Assembly (NCBI GenBank): GCA_030152605.1
Contig: JASLJB010000248.1
Coordinates: 1-10,825, forward strand
Origin: Acinetobacter sp.
Lineage (GTDB): Bacteria > Pseudomonadota > Gammaproteobacteria > Pseudomonadales > Moraxellaceae
Length of the DNA: 10,825 nt
Reading direction: 5' to 3'
The position numbers and the translations under genes were made by a program. Of the stretch, positions 1-7,471 are shown in pieces. The notes beneath the pieces were generated by a model. That model was not told the DNA's origin. It made no database searches and worked only from the letters and a program-made list of their open reading frames with translations. Within the stretch, counting starts at the first letter, position 1, and the number at the start of each line of letters is the position of its first letter.

Positions 1-28
1 GAAAGCCCACTTCAATGAGTGGGCTTTC
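1..28 (-). terminator. Probable intrinsic terminator of tRNA-Asn
   Basis: A perfect 11-bp stem (1-11 with 18-28) closes a 6-nt loop. It lies 7 bases beyond the CCA end of the minus-strand tRNA. The outer stem is A/T-rich and reads GGGCTTTC at its 3' side on the minus strand. Any further U-tract falls outside the window, so the terminator assignment is likely but incomplete. The same hairpin could also act on plus-strand transcription. Confidence 0.6.
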
Positions 29-35
29 TAGAATT

Positions 36-111
36 TGGCTCTCCAACCTGGGCTCGAACCAGGGACCTGCGGATTAACAGTCCGTCGCTCTACCGACTGA
101 GCTATTGGAGA
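36..111 (-). tRNA. tRNA-Asn (anticodon GTT)
   Basis: The minus strand folds as a complete 76-nt cloverleaf. The acceptor stem begins TCTCCAA and pairs with TTGGAGA, followed by G73 and an encoded CCA. The D arm holds AGCTCAGTCGGTAGAGC, and the T arm holds GGTTCGAGCC. The anticodon loop reads CTGTTAA, and the anticodon GTT lies at plus-strand positions 76-78, which decodes asparagine codons AAC and AAU. The gene stands alone here. It has a strong promoter just upstream (123-150) and a hairpin just downstream (1-28), so it looks monocistronic. No second copy of its 3' end is visible in the window, so there is no sign of an integrated element using it as an attachment site. Confidence 0.97.
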
Positions 112-122
112 ATCTGAGTGCG

Positions 123-150
123 ATTATAGGGATATTTTTTCACTGGTCAA
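123..150 (-). promoter_or_regulatory. Sigma70-type promoter of tRNA-Asn
   Basis: Read on the minus strand, the -35 box is TTGACC (145-150) and the -10 box is a consensus TATAAT (123-128), with a 16-bp spacer. The -10 box ends 11 bases before the mature tRNA 5' end at 111, so the leader is very short. The discriminator CGCACTC is GC-rich, a feature typical of stable-RNA promoters under growth-rate or stringent control. That regulation is inferred from the family pattern only. Confidence 0.8.
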
Positions 151-355
151 GCCAAATTGTTCGCTAGGCCGCATTTTGTGTGTCGTATGCTTTTTATTTG
201 AGCAAAATTAAAAAATACGTTTAAAAAGAAATCATTCTTGATTTGATGGAAGATTGTTGTTGCGATCGTTCATATGATCAAGATCGGCTACTTTTTCAAT
301 ATCAGACTCTCATTATTCAGGATTAGAATAAAGTTTTCTGCTCAGGAGTATTAGG

Positions 356-778
356 ATGAAAGGACAATGTCTCTGTGGTGCAACTCAGTTTGAGCTTGAA
401 CTGAAAAACCATCAGGTCAATAGCTGCCATTGCTCGATCTGCCGCCGTCAAACCAGTGGCGTGATTATGACCATTGCGATCGAAGCCAAAAGTTTACACT
501 TTATTCAACAACAAAAATTAGCAGTCTATCGTTCTTCCGAATGGGGGGAGCGTGGTTTTTGTCAGGCCTGTGGTACCCATCTGTTCTGGCGGAGTCAAGA
601 TCAACAACATTGTAATGTGAATGTCTTTTCATTGGAGCAAGCACCTGAGGATCTCAATTTAGGACTTGAAATCTTTATCGACAATAAACCAGGCTTCTAT
701 GCCTTTAGTGGTGAGCGTAAAACCATGACCGAGGCGGAAGTTTTTGCTCGCTATAGCACACCAGAAGCAACAGATTAG
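356..778 (+). CDS. GFA-family (glutathione-dependent formaldehyde-activating enzyme-like) zinc protein
   Basis: A 140-aa cytoplasmic protein of the GFA/CENP-V fold. Seven cysteines sit in the expected order: C5 and C7 (QCLCG), C24, C26 and C29 (SCHCSICRR), and C69 and C72 (FCQACGTH). In characterised relatives one zinc is held by the first and last pairs and a second by the central CxCxxC. The founding enzyme joins formaldehyde to glutathione, but most short bacterial homologues have no proven substrate, so only the fold and zinc binding are assigned. The start is supported by AGGAG at 344-348, 7 bases before the ATG. The gene is convergent with the aminotransferase and ends before a shared terminator. 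No clear promoter was found; TAGAAT near 325 is a possible -10 without a good -35. No glutathione or formaldehyde dehydrogenase gene lies nearby. Confidence 0.88.
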   Translation: MKGQCLCGATQFELELKNHQVNSCHCSICRRQTSGVIMTIAIEAKSLHFIQQQKLAVYRSSEWGERGFCQACGTHLFWRSQDQQHCNVNVFSLEQAPEDLNLGLEIFIDNKPGFYAFSGERKTMTEAEVFARYSTPEATD

Positions 779-817
779 TCTTGCTCAGCATTTTATTGGA
801 GCTTGAGTGAAGTGCAT

Positions 818-848
818 AAAAAAACCGCAGCCTAGCGCTGCGGTTTTT
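818..848. terminator. Bidirectional intrinsic terminator
   Basis: A 12-bp stem (820-831 with 837-848), built on a GC-rich CCGCAGC/GCTGCGG core, closes a 5-nt loop. It is followed by five T on the plus strand and by seven T on the minus strand (A-run 818-824). It lies between two convergent genes and can end both the GFA-family gene (40 bases after its stop) and the aminotransferase gene (about 60 bases after its stop). Confidence 0.9.
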
Positions 849-908
849 GTTGATCTTGGAGCTAAATCTAAAGACTCAATTTAATAAATCTAAATAATGA
901 GCTTGGGC

Positions 909-2132
909 TTATTCAGCAGCGATCGATGCAATTGCTGCATCGACGCCTTCGATTGAATCAGCGGCTTTTTTGATACGCGCCAAAGCATCAACCAAAACTT
1001 CGTCAGCAGTCGCATAAGAAATACGCATAAAGCCACCTAGACCGAAGGCATCACCAGGCACAACCGCAACGCCAGTTTCTTCAAGTAACCATTCAGAGAA
1101 CTCTGTGCAAGACTTCAAGCCTTTGGCACGGATCAATGGACGGATATTGGCATAAGCGTAGAATGCACCATCTGCAGGCAGGCAGCTGATGCCGTTGATG
1201 GCATTCAGACCGTTCATCACTAAGTCATGACGACGTTTAAATGCTTCAACCATTGGGACCAAGACGTCTTGTGGACCATTCAATGCAGCTTCAGCCGCCA
1301 CTTGAGAGATCGAGGTTGGATTAGAAGTTGATTGCGATTGGATTTTTTTCATCGCACCGATCAATTTTGCAGGACCTGCTGCATAACCGATACGCCAGCC
1401 AGTCATGGCATAGGCTTTAGAGACACCATTCAGAACGATCACGCGCTCATAAAGATCTGGTGCAACGGTGGCGATGTTGTAGAACGCATCATCCCAACGG
1501 ATCGGCTCATACATATCATCCGATGCAACATAAACTTGTGGATGTTTACGCAATACATCAGCCAATGCTTCAAGCTCAGCTTTGGTGTAGATCATGCCTG
1601 TTGGATTGGATGGGCTGTTCAAGACCACTAAACGTGTTTTGTCAGTGATGGCTGCTTCGAGTTGTGCTGGGGTGATTTTAAAGCGTTGCTCTTCACCACA
1701 TTTTACGATAACAGGTGTACCTTCAGCGATGATCACCATGTCTGGGTAGCTGACCCAGTACGGTGCAGGGATAATCACTTCATCACCTTTGTTGAGCAAA
1801 GCCAAGGAAAGGTTGAAGAATGATTGTTTACCACCACAAGAAACCAAGATTTGGTTCGCTTGGTAGTCTAGATTATTGTCGCGCTTTAATTTCGCAATAA
1901 TCGCTTTTTTTAAGCCTGGCGTACCATCAACAGCGGTATATTTGGTAAAACCATTATTAATCGCTGCAATAGCTGCATCTTTGATGTGTTGTGGAGTATC
2001 AAAATCAGGTTCACCCGCACCAAGACCAATCACATTTTTACCTGCAGCTTTGAGTTCTGCAGCTTTGTTGGTCACAGCAAGAGTAGGGGACGGTTTGATG
2101 GCATTGACACGATCAGACAGACGTACGTCCAC
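909..2132 (-). CDS. aatA: Class I PLP-dependent aspartate aminotransferase (subgroup Ib type)
   Basis: A 407-aa cytoplasmic enzyme that swaps the amino group between aspartate and 2-oxoglutarate using pyridoxal phosphate. Family landmarks are all present: LGAGEPDFDTP near the N-terminus (37-47), substrate-binding W126, NSPSNPTG (172-179), D205 and Y208 for the cofactor ring, the Schiff-base lysine K239 in SKAYAMTGWRIGY, and R370 in GFMRISYA for the substrate carboxylate. The N-terminal pattern matches the subgroup Ib enzymes (Thermus/Rhizobium type) rather than E. coli AspC; some of these also accept prephenate or aromatic substrates. The start codon is GTG, preceded on the minus strand by AAGAAGGA (2141-2148) at 8 bases. 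It is divergent from the small gene on its right. The leader is AT-rich with no clear promoter. The symbol follows common usage; aspC is also used. Confidence 0.94.
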   Translation of the reverse strand: MDVRLSDRVNAIKPSPTLAVTNKAAELKAAGKNVIGLGAGEPDFDTPQHIKDAAIAAINNGFTKYTAVDGTPGLKKAIIAKLKRDNNLDYQANQILVSCGGKQSFFNLSLALLNKGDEVIIPAPYWVSYPDMVIIAEGTPVIVKCGEEQRFKITPAQLEAAITDKTRLVVLNSPSNPTGMIYTKAELEALADVLRKHPQVYVASDDMYEPIRWDDAFYNIATVAPDLYERVIVLNGVSKAYAMTGWRIGYAAGPAKLIGAMKKIQSQSTSNPTSISQVAAEAALNGPQDVLVPMVEAFKRRHDLVMNGLNAINGISCLPADGAFYAYANIRPLIRAKGLKSCTEFSEWLLEETGVAVVPGDAFGLGGFMRISYATADEVLVDALARIKKAADSIEGVDAAIASIAAE

Positions 2133-2354
2133 GGCAGTATTCCTTCTTATAGGGATAAAAAATAAAAAAAAGCATATTATCTTAGCCTAAAAAAAGATTT
2201 AATGGGATGAAAATTCAAACAAATGAATAAAAATCACCAAATAGCAAATCCGCGTCATTAAAAACGATTCAAAGGCTGATCAGCAGCCAACATGGGTAGA
2301 AACTTTGTTGAAAAAAACTTAAAATCAGCAGCTATTCAGATTGAGCGTTCTAGC

Positions 2355-2525
2355 ATGTCAAAAGTCAAAAAACCTGCGATTAAACTTCCTTTCCCGATCC
2401 CACAGCAGTCACAAAGTGGTGAAGAGGATGTGGTACACAACGCAGTACGCCCGAAACCCGAAGGTTATGCGGATCGCACTTGGGCACCTCCACGCGGTAC
2501 ACGCCGTTCATTCGGTAAACGTTAA
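2355..2525 (+). CDS. Small proline-rich basic hypothetical protein (56 aa)
   Basis: I do not recognise a function. The chosen start gives MSKVKKPAIKLPFPIPQQSQ at the N-terminus and ends in TRRSFGKR. The protein is polar, rich in proline and basic residues at both ends, with an acidic GEED patch in the middle. It has no membrane segment, signal peptide or cysteine, so it is probably cytoplasmic and possibly disordered. An in-frame ATG at 2292 would give 77 aa. I prefer 2355 because the extra residues look unlike the rest and neither start has a good ribosome site (GAGC lies about 9 bases before the ATG at 2355). The reality of the gene is supported by coding-like composition, by its position in an otherwise empty gap, and by my impression that similar short proteins occur in Acinetobacter; the last is memory, not a search. 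Confidence 0.6.
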   Translation: MSKVKKPAIKLPFPIPQQSQSGEEDVVHNAVRPKPEGYADRTWAPPRGTRRSFGKR

Positions 2526-2629
2526 GCTTAACTTCATCTTAGGCTGCGTTTAAGGTCATCCCCCGTAGTGATGGGTTGCAGATCCATGACTGCTATTTCA
2601 ATTCAAGCGATGATTGCATCCGTTTAGAC

Positions 2630-4051
2630 TCAATCTTCAGCAGGGATGCTCAAGCGATAATAGTGACGCTTTTTTTCATACATGATGGCATCTGCACGTT
2701 TTAACATGTCTTCGACCGTTTCATCTTGGACGGTGGTGGCCTGTCCCATCGAGAGGCTGATCGGCTGAGTCGAGTAAAACTGATTGTCGATATGGAGTAA
2801 CTCTTCAAGCGTTTGCATGGTCGTTTCGACATGCGTTTGATGCGCTCCCGGCATCAAAATCACAAACTCATCGCCGCCAATTCTGGAGGCACTATAGATG
2901 GTGTTGTGGATGCTGCGATTGAGCACATTGCCTAGACGTCTGAGCAGGTTGTCCCCGGTATCATGGCCAAAACGATCATTGCTTTCTTTGAGTCCATTCA
3001 TATCCAAAAAGATCGCGGACACCGGACGTAACACACTACGTTCGAGGCGATTGAGTTCCTCGGTGTAAAACGAGCGATTAAACAGCTTGGTCAATACATC
3101 GTGTTTGCCCAAATATTCTAAGTAGCTTTCAGCTTTTTTACGCGCGGTAATATCGGTCAGCGCGATTTGCACCACACTCCAATCCTGCTCATAGCCCGGG
3201 AACACCGTAAATTGCAGCAACACATTGCGGATCGAACCATCTAGTGCGTAGTTGACCGCTTCGCGCTGATGATGGATTTTGCCATCCCACAGTTCGATCA
3301 GTTGCTCTCTAAAGGTTTGATACATTTCTTTGGCAAAGATTTTATGGGTGTTTTTAAACAAGCTATCTTTGTCTGGTGCGTTGAATAGATCTAAGGTGGC
3401 TTGGTTCACATCGAGCAATACAATATCGTCGATACACAGGCTGACAAAGTCACTGTGCACATCCAGAAAAGTACGGAAATCTTCAATGCCCATGGCACGT
3501 AAACGATCTAAACGGATTTTAACCCGACTGAAATCTTCGACCCATAACGAGGTCGGTGAATAATGAAATCTGGATTCGGCCAAACGGCGTGCCTGTTGAT
3601 AATCGGTAATATCTTCGGTGGTGAGTAGTATCCGGGCCAAGTCCTGTTCGTGACCTGGCAGTACCACACCGCGCAGCTTAATATCCAAGGCTTTGCCACT
3701 GATGCTGTAGTTGATCGTGGTATTGGAAAACTCAGTTTTACCGTCCCATAAGGCGACCAATTCAACCAGATGGGTCAGGAACATTTCTTTTTGAAAGATG
3801 CGATCCAAATTGTCGCACAGATGTTCGAGGTCTCTGGCACCAAACAGTTGTAGGGTTTTGGGATTGACTTGAATAATTTTGATCAGGTGCGCACAGTGAT
3901 TTACACGGGAGAGATCTTGTTCGAGGTATGTTTTCAGATCGGTGATGCCTTGCTGCTTCCACAGATCGAATTGCGCTTTCACCTGACTGTAGTCTTCTAA
4001 CCACATCGGAATCGGAGATAAATCAAAAATTGATGTATCCAAAATGTCCAT
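2630..4051 (-). CDS. Diguanylate cyclase with two tandem PAS-like modules and a GGDEF domain
   Basis: A 473-aa protein predicted to make cyclic di-GMP from two GTP. The C-terminal GGDEF domain (about 315-470) has an intact GGDEF signature at 392-396, metal-binding D350, and the NDRFGHDTGD stretch (358-367) that contacts guanine, so it should be active. The four residues where a product-inhibition RxxD site would sit read NTIY, so that feedback site is absent. Ahead of it lie two PAS-like sensor modules (about 12-149 and 165-302) that align without gaps at an offset of 153 residues; each ends in DIT, as PAS domains linked to GGDEF usually do. No membrane segment or signal peptide is seen, so it is cytosolic and its ligand is unknown. 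There is no EAL domain. The ATG has only a weak upstream GG. It stands alone, with an extended -10 promoter candidate. Confidence 0.93.
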   Translation of the reverse strand: MDILDTSIFDLSPIPMWLEDYSQVKAQFDLWKQQGITDLKTYLEQDLSRVNHCAHLIKIIQVNPKTLQLFGARDLEHLCDNLDRIFQKEMFLTHLVELVALWDGKTEFSNTTINYSISGKALDIKLRGVVLPGHEQDLARILLTTEDITDYQQARRLAESRFHYSPTSLWVEDFSRVKIRLDRLRAMGIEDFRTFLDVHSDFVSLCIDDIVLLDVNQATLDLFNAPDKDSLFKNTHKIFAKEMYQTFREQLIELWDGKIHHQREAVNYALDGSIRNVLLQFTVFPGYEQDWSVVQIALTDITARKKAESYLEYLGKHDVLTKLFNRSFYTEELNRLERSVLRPVSAIFLDMNGLKESNDRFGHDTGDNLLRRLGNVLNRSIHNTIYSASRIGGDEFVILMPGAHQTHVETTMQTLEELLHIDNQFYSTQPISLSMGQATTVQDETVEDMLKRADAIMYEKKRHYYRLSIPAED

Positions 4052-4087
4052 ATTCAGTGCCTATTTTACGAAGTCCTTAGGCGTTGA

Positions 4088-4096
4088 AATATAGCA
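4088..4096 (-). promoter_or_regulatory. Extended -10 promoter candidate for the GGDEF gene
   Basis: On the minus strand the sequence TGCTATATT fits an extended -10 element (TGnTATAAT) with one mismatch in the hexamer. It lies 36 bases before the ATG of the diguanylate cyclase, giving a leader of about 30 nt. No good -35 box is present, which extended -10 promoters tolerate. This is a pattern match only. Confidence 0.4.
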
Positions 4097-4162
4097 CTAA
4101 ATCATTTGAAATGACGCAACTTAAACCAAAGCTGTTTTGCATTTAATGATGTACTGATTGAT

Positions 4163-4191
4163 AAAAACACCAAACCCAAAGGGTTTGGTGT
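4163..4191 (-). terminator. Intrinsic terminator downstream of the macro-like gene
   Basis: A perfect 11-bp stem (4167-4177 with 4181-4191) closes a 3-nt AAA loop. On the minus strand it is followed by TTTTAT. It is oriented to end the minus-strand macro-like gene, about 115 bases after its stop codon, and it insulates the diguanylate cyclase from read-through. On the plus strand the tail is GGTTTT, so weak activity in the other direction is possible. Confidence 0.75.
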
Positions 4192-4305
4192 GGTTTTGAT
4201 GCAAGCGCGTTAAATATAAATTTAAACAACATGCTGCTGATGTGTTTAATACGCTTGACTTTTTTCTAGAGCGCATAAAAAACCAGCAAGTGTAAGGCTT
4301 TATTT

Positions 4306-5085
4306 TTAACGCTTGGCTTTATGTGCAGCACTCGGTGGAGAAATCTCACGTTGCCCGAGCCAAACATCGGCAAAGTCCTGTTCATTCAAGCCATACAGTT
4401 CCAACAGTGCCAAGATCACACCGCCGAGCAGTAAGGGATCAGTGCCTTGCGGATCAAAATCGACAATTTTGGATTTGAGGTTATATAAAATATCTTCGAT
4501 TTCAAAGTCACGATCACGGCCATTGCTGTCTACCGGTGACATCGGGGTATTCAGCAGGATGGTGGCGAGACTTTTTTCTGCCGCCGTCAATTCCAACTGT
4601 TGTACCGCTTCGATTGGATCGTTGCTAAATATAAGGCTTGGATTGAGCAGGGCGTGTAGAAACTTTTGATTAATCTTGGGCAAGGTTTTTTCTACAAATG
4701 GACGGAAAGAACTCGGGAAGATCACTTGACGCCCGATGCCTTTAAACATCGGTGCGATTTCTTCCACTTTATAGCCCGCAACACCACAGCCGACGGCAGT
4801 GATAAAGAATTTCATTTTGGGATGATTTTTCACGTAAATCTTAAAATCATCAATATAATATTGAATTTGCGACAGCGGCATTTGTTGTAAATGCTCATTC
4901 ATGGTCGGAATCGCAAAGCTCTGACCCGCCCAACCGCGACCCACCCCTTTGGTCGCACCAAAATGTTGTAATGCGATTTTGGCTGCACCGCCAGCATGCG
5001 TGCCTGCCATATTACTCCCAAAGACAAAAATCGTGTCTTCAGCTAAAGTTTTGATAATACTTTCATCATGATAGTGATAGGTCAT
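4306..5085 (-). CDS. Macro-like domain protein (A1S_2505-type phage non-structural family) with C-terminal extension
   Basis: A 259-aa cytoplasmic protein. The N-terminal part (about 15-120) carries glycine-rich signatures: IFVFGSNMAGTHAGGAAKIA (19-38), a GVGRGWAGQSFAIPT block (47-61) and TAVGCGVAGYKVEEIAPMF (96-114). This pattern belongs to a family found in phages and scattered bacteria, annotated as A1S_2505-type phage non-structural protein and resembling macro domains, which bind or process ADP-ribose or related nucleotides. The biochemical role is not established. The C-terminal half (about 150-259) is not recognisable; it has an acidic stretch (190-213), a hydrophobic segment LLLGGVILALLELYGL (218-233) that looks like a buried helix, and a basic tail. 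The ATG has no good ribosome site. It is divergent from uvrB across about 250 bases and ends before its own terminator. No other phage gene is nearby, so it appears resident rather than part of a prophage. Confidence 0.8.
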   Translation of the reverse strand: MTYHYHDESIIKTLAEDTIFVFGSNMAGTHAGGAAKIALQHFGATKGVGRGWAGQSFAIPTMNEHLQQMPLSQIQYYIDDFKIYVKNHPKMKFFITAVGCGVAGYKVEEIAPMFKGIGRQVIFPSSFRPFVEKTLPKINQKFLHALLNPSLIFSNDPIEAVQQLELTAAEKSLATILLNTPMSPVDSNGRDRDFEIEDILYNLKSKIVDFDPQGTDPLLLGGVILALLELYGLNEQDFADVWLGQREISPPSAAHKAKR

Positions 5086-5334
5086 GCTAGATCATACCGG
5101 CAGTGGGCGATTTCTCATGGTGCAATTGAAACGTCGACACGTCAAGGTTTAAATCGGTGGATGATGCGACAGATGCACAACTCAGTCCGACGCTCAAATA
5201 AAGCTTGATTATTAAGTTTGACCCCCAATTGAGTCTAAGTCGTGATTGTTTAGCCCAAGCGCTTTTGAGTTGTCTAAATGATCAAAATTACCTAAGCTAA
5301 ATTGCCATCCGTGCATAGAGTTGAGAAATTAAAC

Positions 5335-7356
5335 GTGAGCGAAAACCAGCCCTTTGAATTAGTCACCCCTTATCAGCCCGCAGGCGATCAACCGCAGGCG
5401 ATTGAGAAATTAGTAAAAGGAATTCAGCAAGGTTCGCATGATCAGTTGTTGTTGGGCGTGACCGGCTCAGGTAAGACCTACACCATGGCCAATATCATCG
5501 CGCAGTTACAGCGACCGACCATTATCATGGCACATAACAAGACCTTGGCAGCACAGCTGTATGGTGAGTTTAAGGCTTTCTTTCCCAATAACGCGGTCGA
5601 ATATTTCGTCAGTTATTATGACTACTATCAACCCGAAGCCTATGTGCCATCTTCGGACACCTTTATCGAAAAAGATGCTGCGATTAACGATCACATTGAT
5701 CAGATGCGTCTGTCTGCAACGCGGACCTTATTAGAACGCCGTGATGCCATCATCGTGGCGTCGGTGTCTGCGATTTATGGTTTGGGTGATCCGAATGCCT
5801 ATATGAGCATGTTGCTGCATGTGGTGCAGGGCGATCGAATTCCACGTGCTGATATCATTCGGCGTTTGGTGGAAATGCAGTACAGCCGCAACGAACTGGA
5901 GTTTTTGCGCGGTACCTATCGCATCCGTGGCGAAATTATCGATATTTTCCCGGCGGAGTCGGATCAATATGCGATTCGGATTGAGCTGTTTGATGACGAG
6001 GTGGACTCGATTCGTTGGTTTGACCCCATCAATGGCAAGATGATCCGCAAAGTACCTCGTGTCACCATCTATCCGAAAAGCCATTACGTCACGCCAAAAT
6101 CGAATTTGGAACGCGCCATCGGCACCATTAAAACCGAACTTAAAGACCAGCTTGCGTATTTTAGAGCCAATGACAAATTACTCGAAGCACAGCGCATCGA
6201 ACAGCGTACCCGCTATGACTTGGAAATGATGCAGCAATTGGGCTATACCAATGGCATTGAAAACTACTCACGCCATCTTTCGGGACGTCCGTCTGGCGAA
6301 GCCCCTCCGACTTTGTTTGATTATCTCCCGGATGATGCCTTGTTGATCATTGATGAGTCGCATGTCACGGTGCCGCAGATCGGCGCGATGTATAAAGGTG
6401 ACCGTTCACGCAAAGAAAATCTGGTCAATTATGGTTTCCGTCTGCCGAGTGCTCTCGACAACCGTCCGATGAAGTTTGAAGAGTGGCAACGGATTGTGCC
6501 GACCACACTATATGTCAGTGCCACGCCTGCGCTGTATGAGTTGGAACGCTCCGAAGTCATCGCCGAACAAGTGGTTCGACCGACAGGACTGATCGATCCA
6601 GAGATTGAAGTGCGTCCAGTATTGACCCAAGTCGATGATGTGCTCTCTGAGATTAATATCCGTAAAGACTTAGATGAGCGAGTTTTGGTGACCACGCTGA
6701 CCAAACGCATGGCCGAAGATCTGACCTCTTATCTCAAAGAATACGGCGTGAAAGTCGCTTATCTACACTCCGATATCGATACGGTAGAGCGGGTCAAGAT
6801 TATTCATGAACTGCGCAGTGGTGTGCATGACGTTTTGGTGGGGATCAACTTACTTCGAGAAGGCTTGGATATGCCGGAGGTATCTTTGGTGGCGATCTTA
6901 GATGCGGATAAAGAGGGCTTTCTACGTTCGGAGCGTTCCTTGATTCAAACCATTGGTCGTGCTGCACGTCACTTGAATGGTAAAGCGATTCTGTATGCCG
7001 ATCGGATCACCGACTCGATGCGTAAGGCGATTGATGAAACTGCGCGACGCCGTGCCAAGCAAATCGAGTTTAACCTGGAGCATGGGATTACCCCACGTTC
7101 AGCGGTGCGGCAAAACATCAAAGAAATCGATACCGGTGAGGTACTTGAAGAAGAAGTATTTGATCTGGATCAGCCTGGCTATGTGCCGAGTATCAGCGCA
7201 GATGAACGACATATCCTGTCCGATCCCAAACTATTTGCAAAACACATTGCCAAACTGGAAAAGGACATGCTCAAAGCCTCCAAAGAGCTGCAATTCGAGC
7301 AGGCTGCGGCCTTGCGTGATACGATCTTGCGGCTTAAGGCGCAAATGCTGATGTAA
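5335..7356 (+). CDS. uvrB: UvrABC system protein B (excinuclease helicase subunit)
   Basis: Damage-verification subunit of nucleotide excision repair: UvrA loads it on DNA, it probes the lesion, then recruits UvrC for incision. With the GTG start it has 673 aa, the same length as the E. coli protein. Visible in order are Walker A GVTGSGKT (41-48), the aromatic beta-hairpin [12 protein letters not shown] (94-105) that inserts behind the lesion, Walker [10 protein letters not shown] (336-344), motif [10 protein letters not shown] (538-545), and a C-terminal UVR motif (about 634-669) for UvrC binding. The frame stays open upstream to a TTG at 5302, adding 11 residues, but that start lacks a ribosome site, whereas GTG at 5335 follows GAG at a usable distance and gives the standard [21 protein letters not shown]-terminus. 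No E. coli-type LexA box is visible upstream. No key residue is missing. Confidence 0.98.
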   Translation: MSENQPFELVTPYQPAGDQPQAIEKLVKGIQQGSHDQLLLGVTGSGKTYTMANIIAQLQRPTIIMAHNKTLAAQLYGEFKAFFPNNAVEYFVSYYDYYQPEAYVPSSDTFIEKDAAINDHIDQMRLSATRTLLERRDAIIVASVSAIYGLGDPNAYMSMLLHVVQGDRIPRADIIRRLVEMQYSRNELEFLRGTYRIRGEIIDIFPAESDQYAIRIELFDDEVDSIRWFDPINGKMIRKVPRVTIYPKSHYVTPKSNLERAIGTIKTELKDQLAYFRANDKLLEAQRIEQRTRYDLEMMQQLGYTNGIENYSRHLSGRPSGEAPPTLFDYLPDDALLIIDESHVTVPQIGAMYKGDRSRKENLVNYGFRLPSALDNRPMKFEEWQRIVPTTLYVSATPALYELERSEVIAEQVVRPTGLIDPEIEVRPVLTQVDDVLSEINIRKDLDERVLVTTLTKRMAEDLTSYLKEYGVKVAYLHSDIDTVERVKIIHELRSGVHDVLVGINLLREGLDMPEVSLVAILDADKEGFLRSERSLIQTIGRAARHLNGKAILYADRITDSMRKAIDETARRRAKQIEFNLEHGITPRSAVRQNIKEIDTGEVLEEEVFDLDQPGYVPSISADERHILSDPKLFAKHIAKLEKDMLKASKELQFEQAAALRDTILRLKAQMLM

Positions 7357-7383
7357 TTCAAATTGGGCGAAACGAAATATGTT

Positions 7384-7413
7384 TTGTGAAAAGTGTAGAG
7401 ACGTGGCTACAAT
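7384..7413 (+). promoter_or_regulatory. Sigma70-type promoter candidate for the lipocalin gene
   Basis: TTGTGA (7384-7389, 4 of 6 consensus) and TACAAT (7408-7413, 5 of 6) are separated by 18 bp, 58 bases before the lipocalin start. The leader would be about 50 nt. With no terminator seen after uvrB, some read-through from uvrB is also possible. Confidence 0.4.
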
Positions 7414-7471
7414 ATGCTCAAATCCGATGTAATTTATCTTATGTTCAAAAATTAAAAAAGATTGGACCGCC

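Noticed and set aside
1332..1631. Open frame of 99 codons on the plus strand, antisense to the aminotransferase
   Set aside because: It lies entirely inside a well-supported gene on the other strand, has no ribosome site and its translation resembles no protein I know.
2292..2354. Longer 77-aa version of the small protein
   Set aside because: The first 21 residues look unlike the rest and the ATG has no ribosome site. The shorter start is preferred, but only weakly.
4255..4281. Possible promoter TTGACT followed by TAAAAA on the plus strand
   Set aside because: The spacer is only 15 bp, the -10 match is poor, and it would drive antisense transcription into the macro-like gene.
4313..4669. 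Open frame of 118 codons on the plus strand, antisense to the macro-like gene
   Set aside because: A shadow frame. It is Ser/Lys/Cys-rich, as expected from the complement of a coding sequence, and the minus-strand frame has clear motifs.
5302..5334. Upstream TTG start for uvrB adding 11 residues
   Set aside because: There is no ribosome site before it. The GTG at 5335 gives the family's usual N-terminus and a length of 673 aa.
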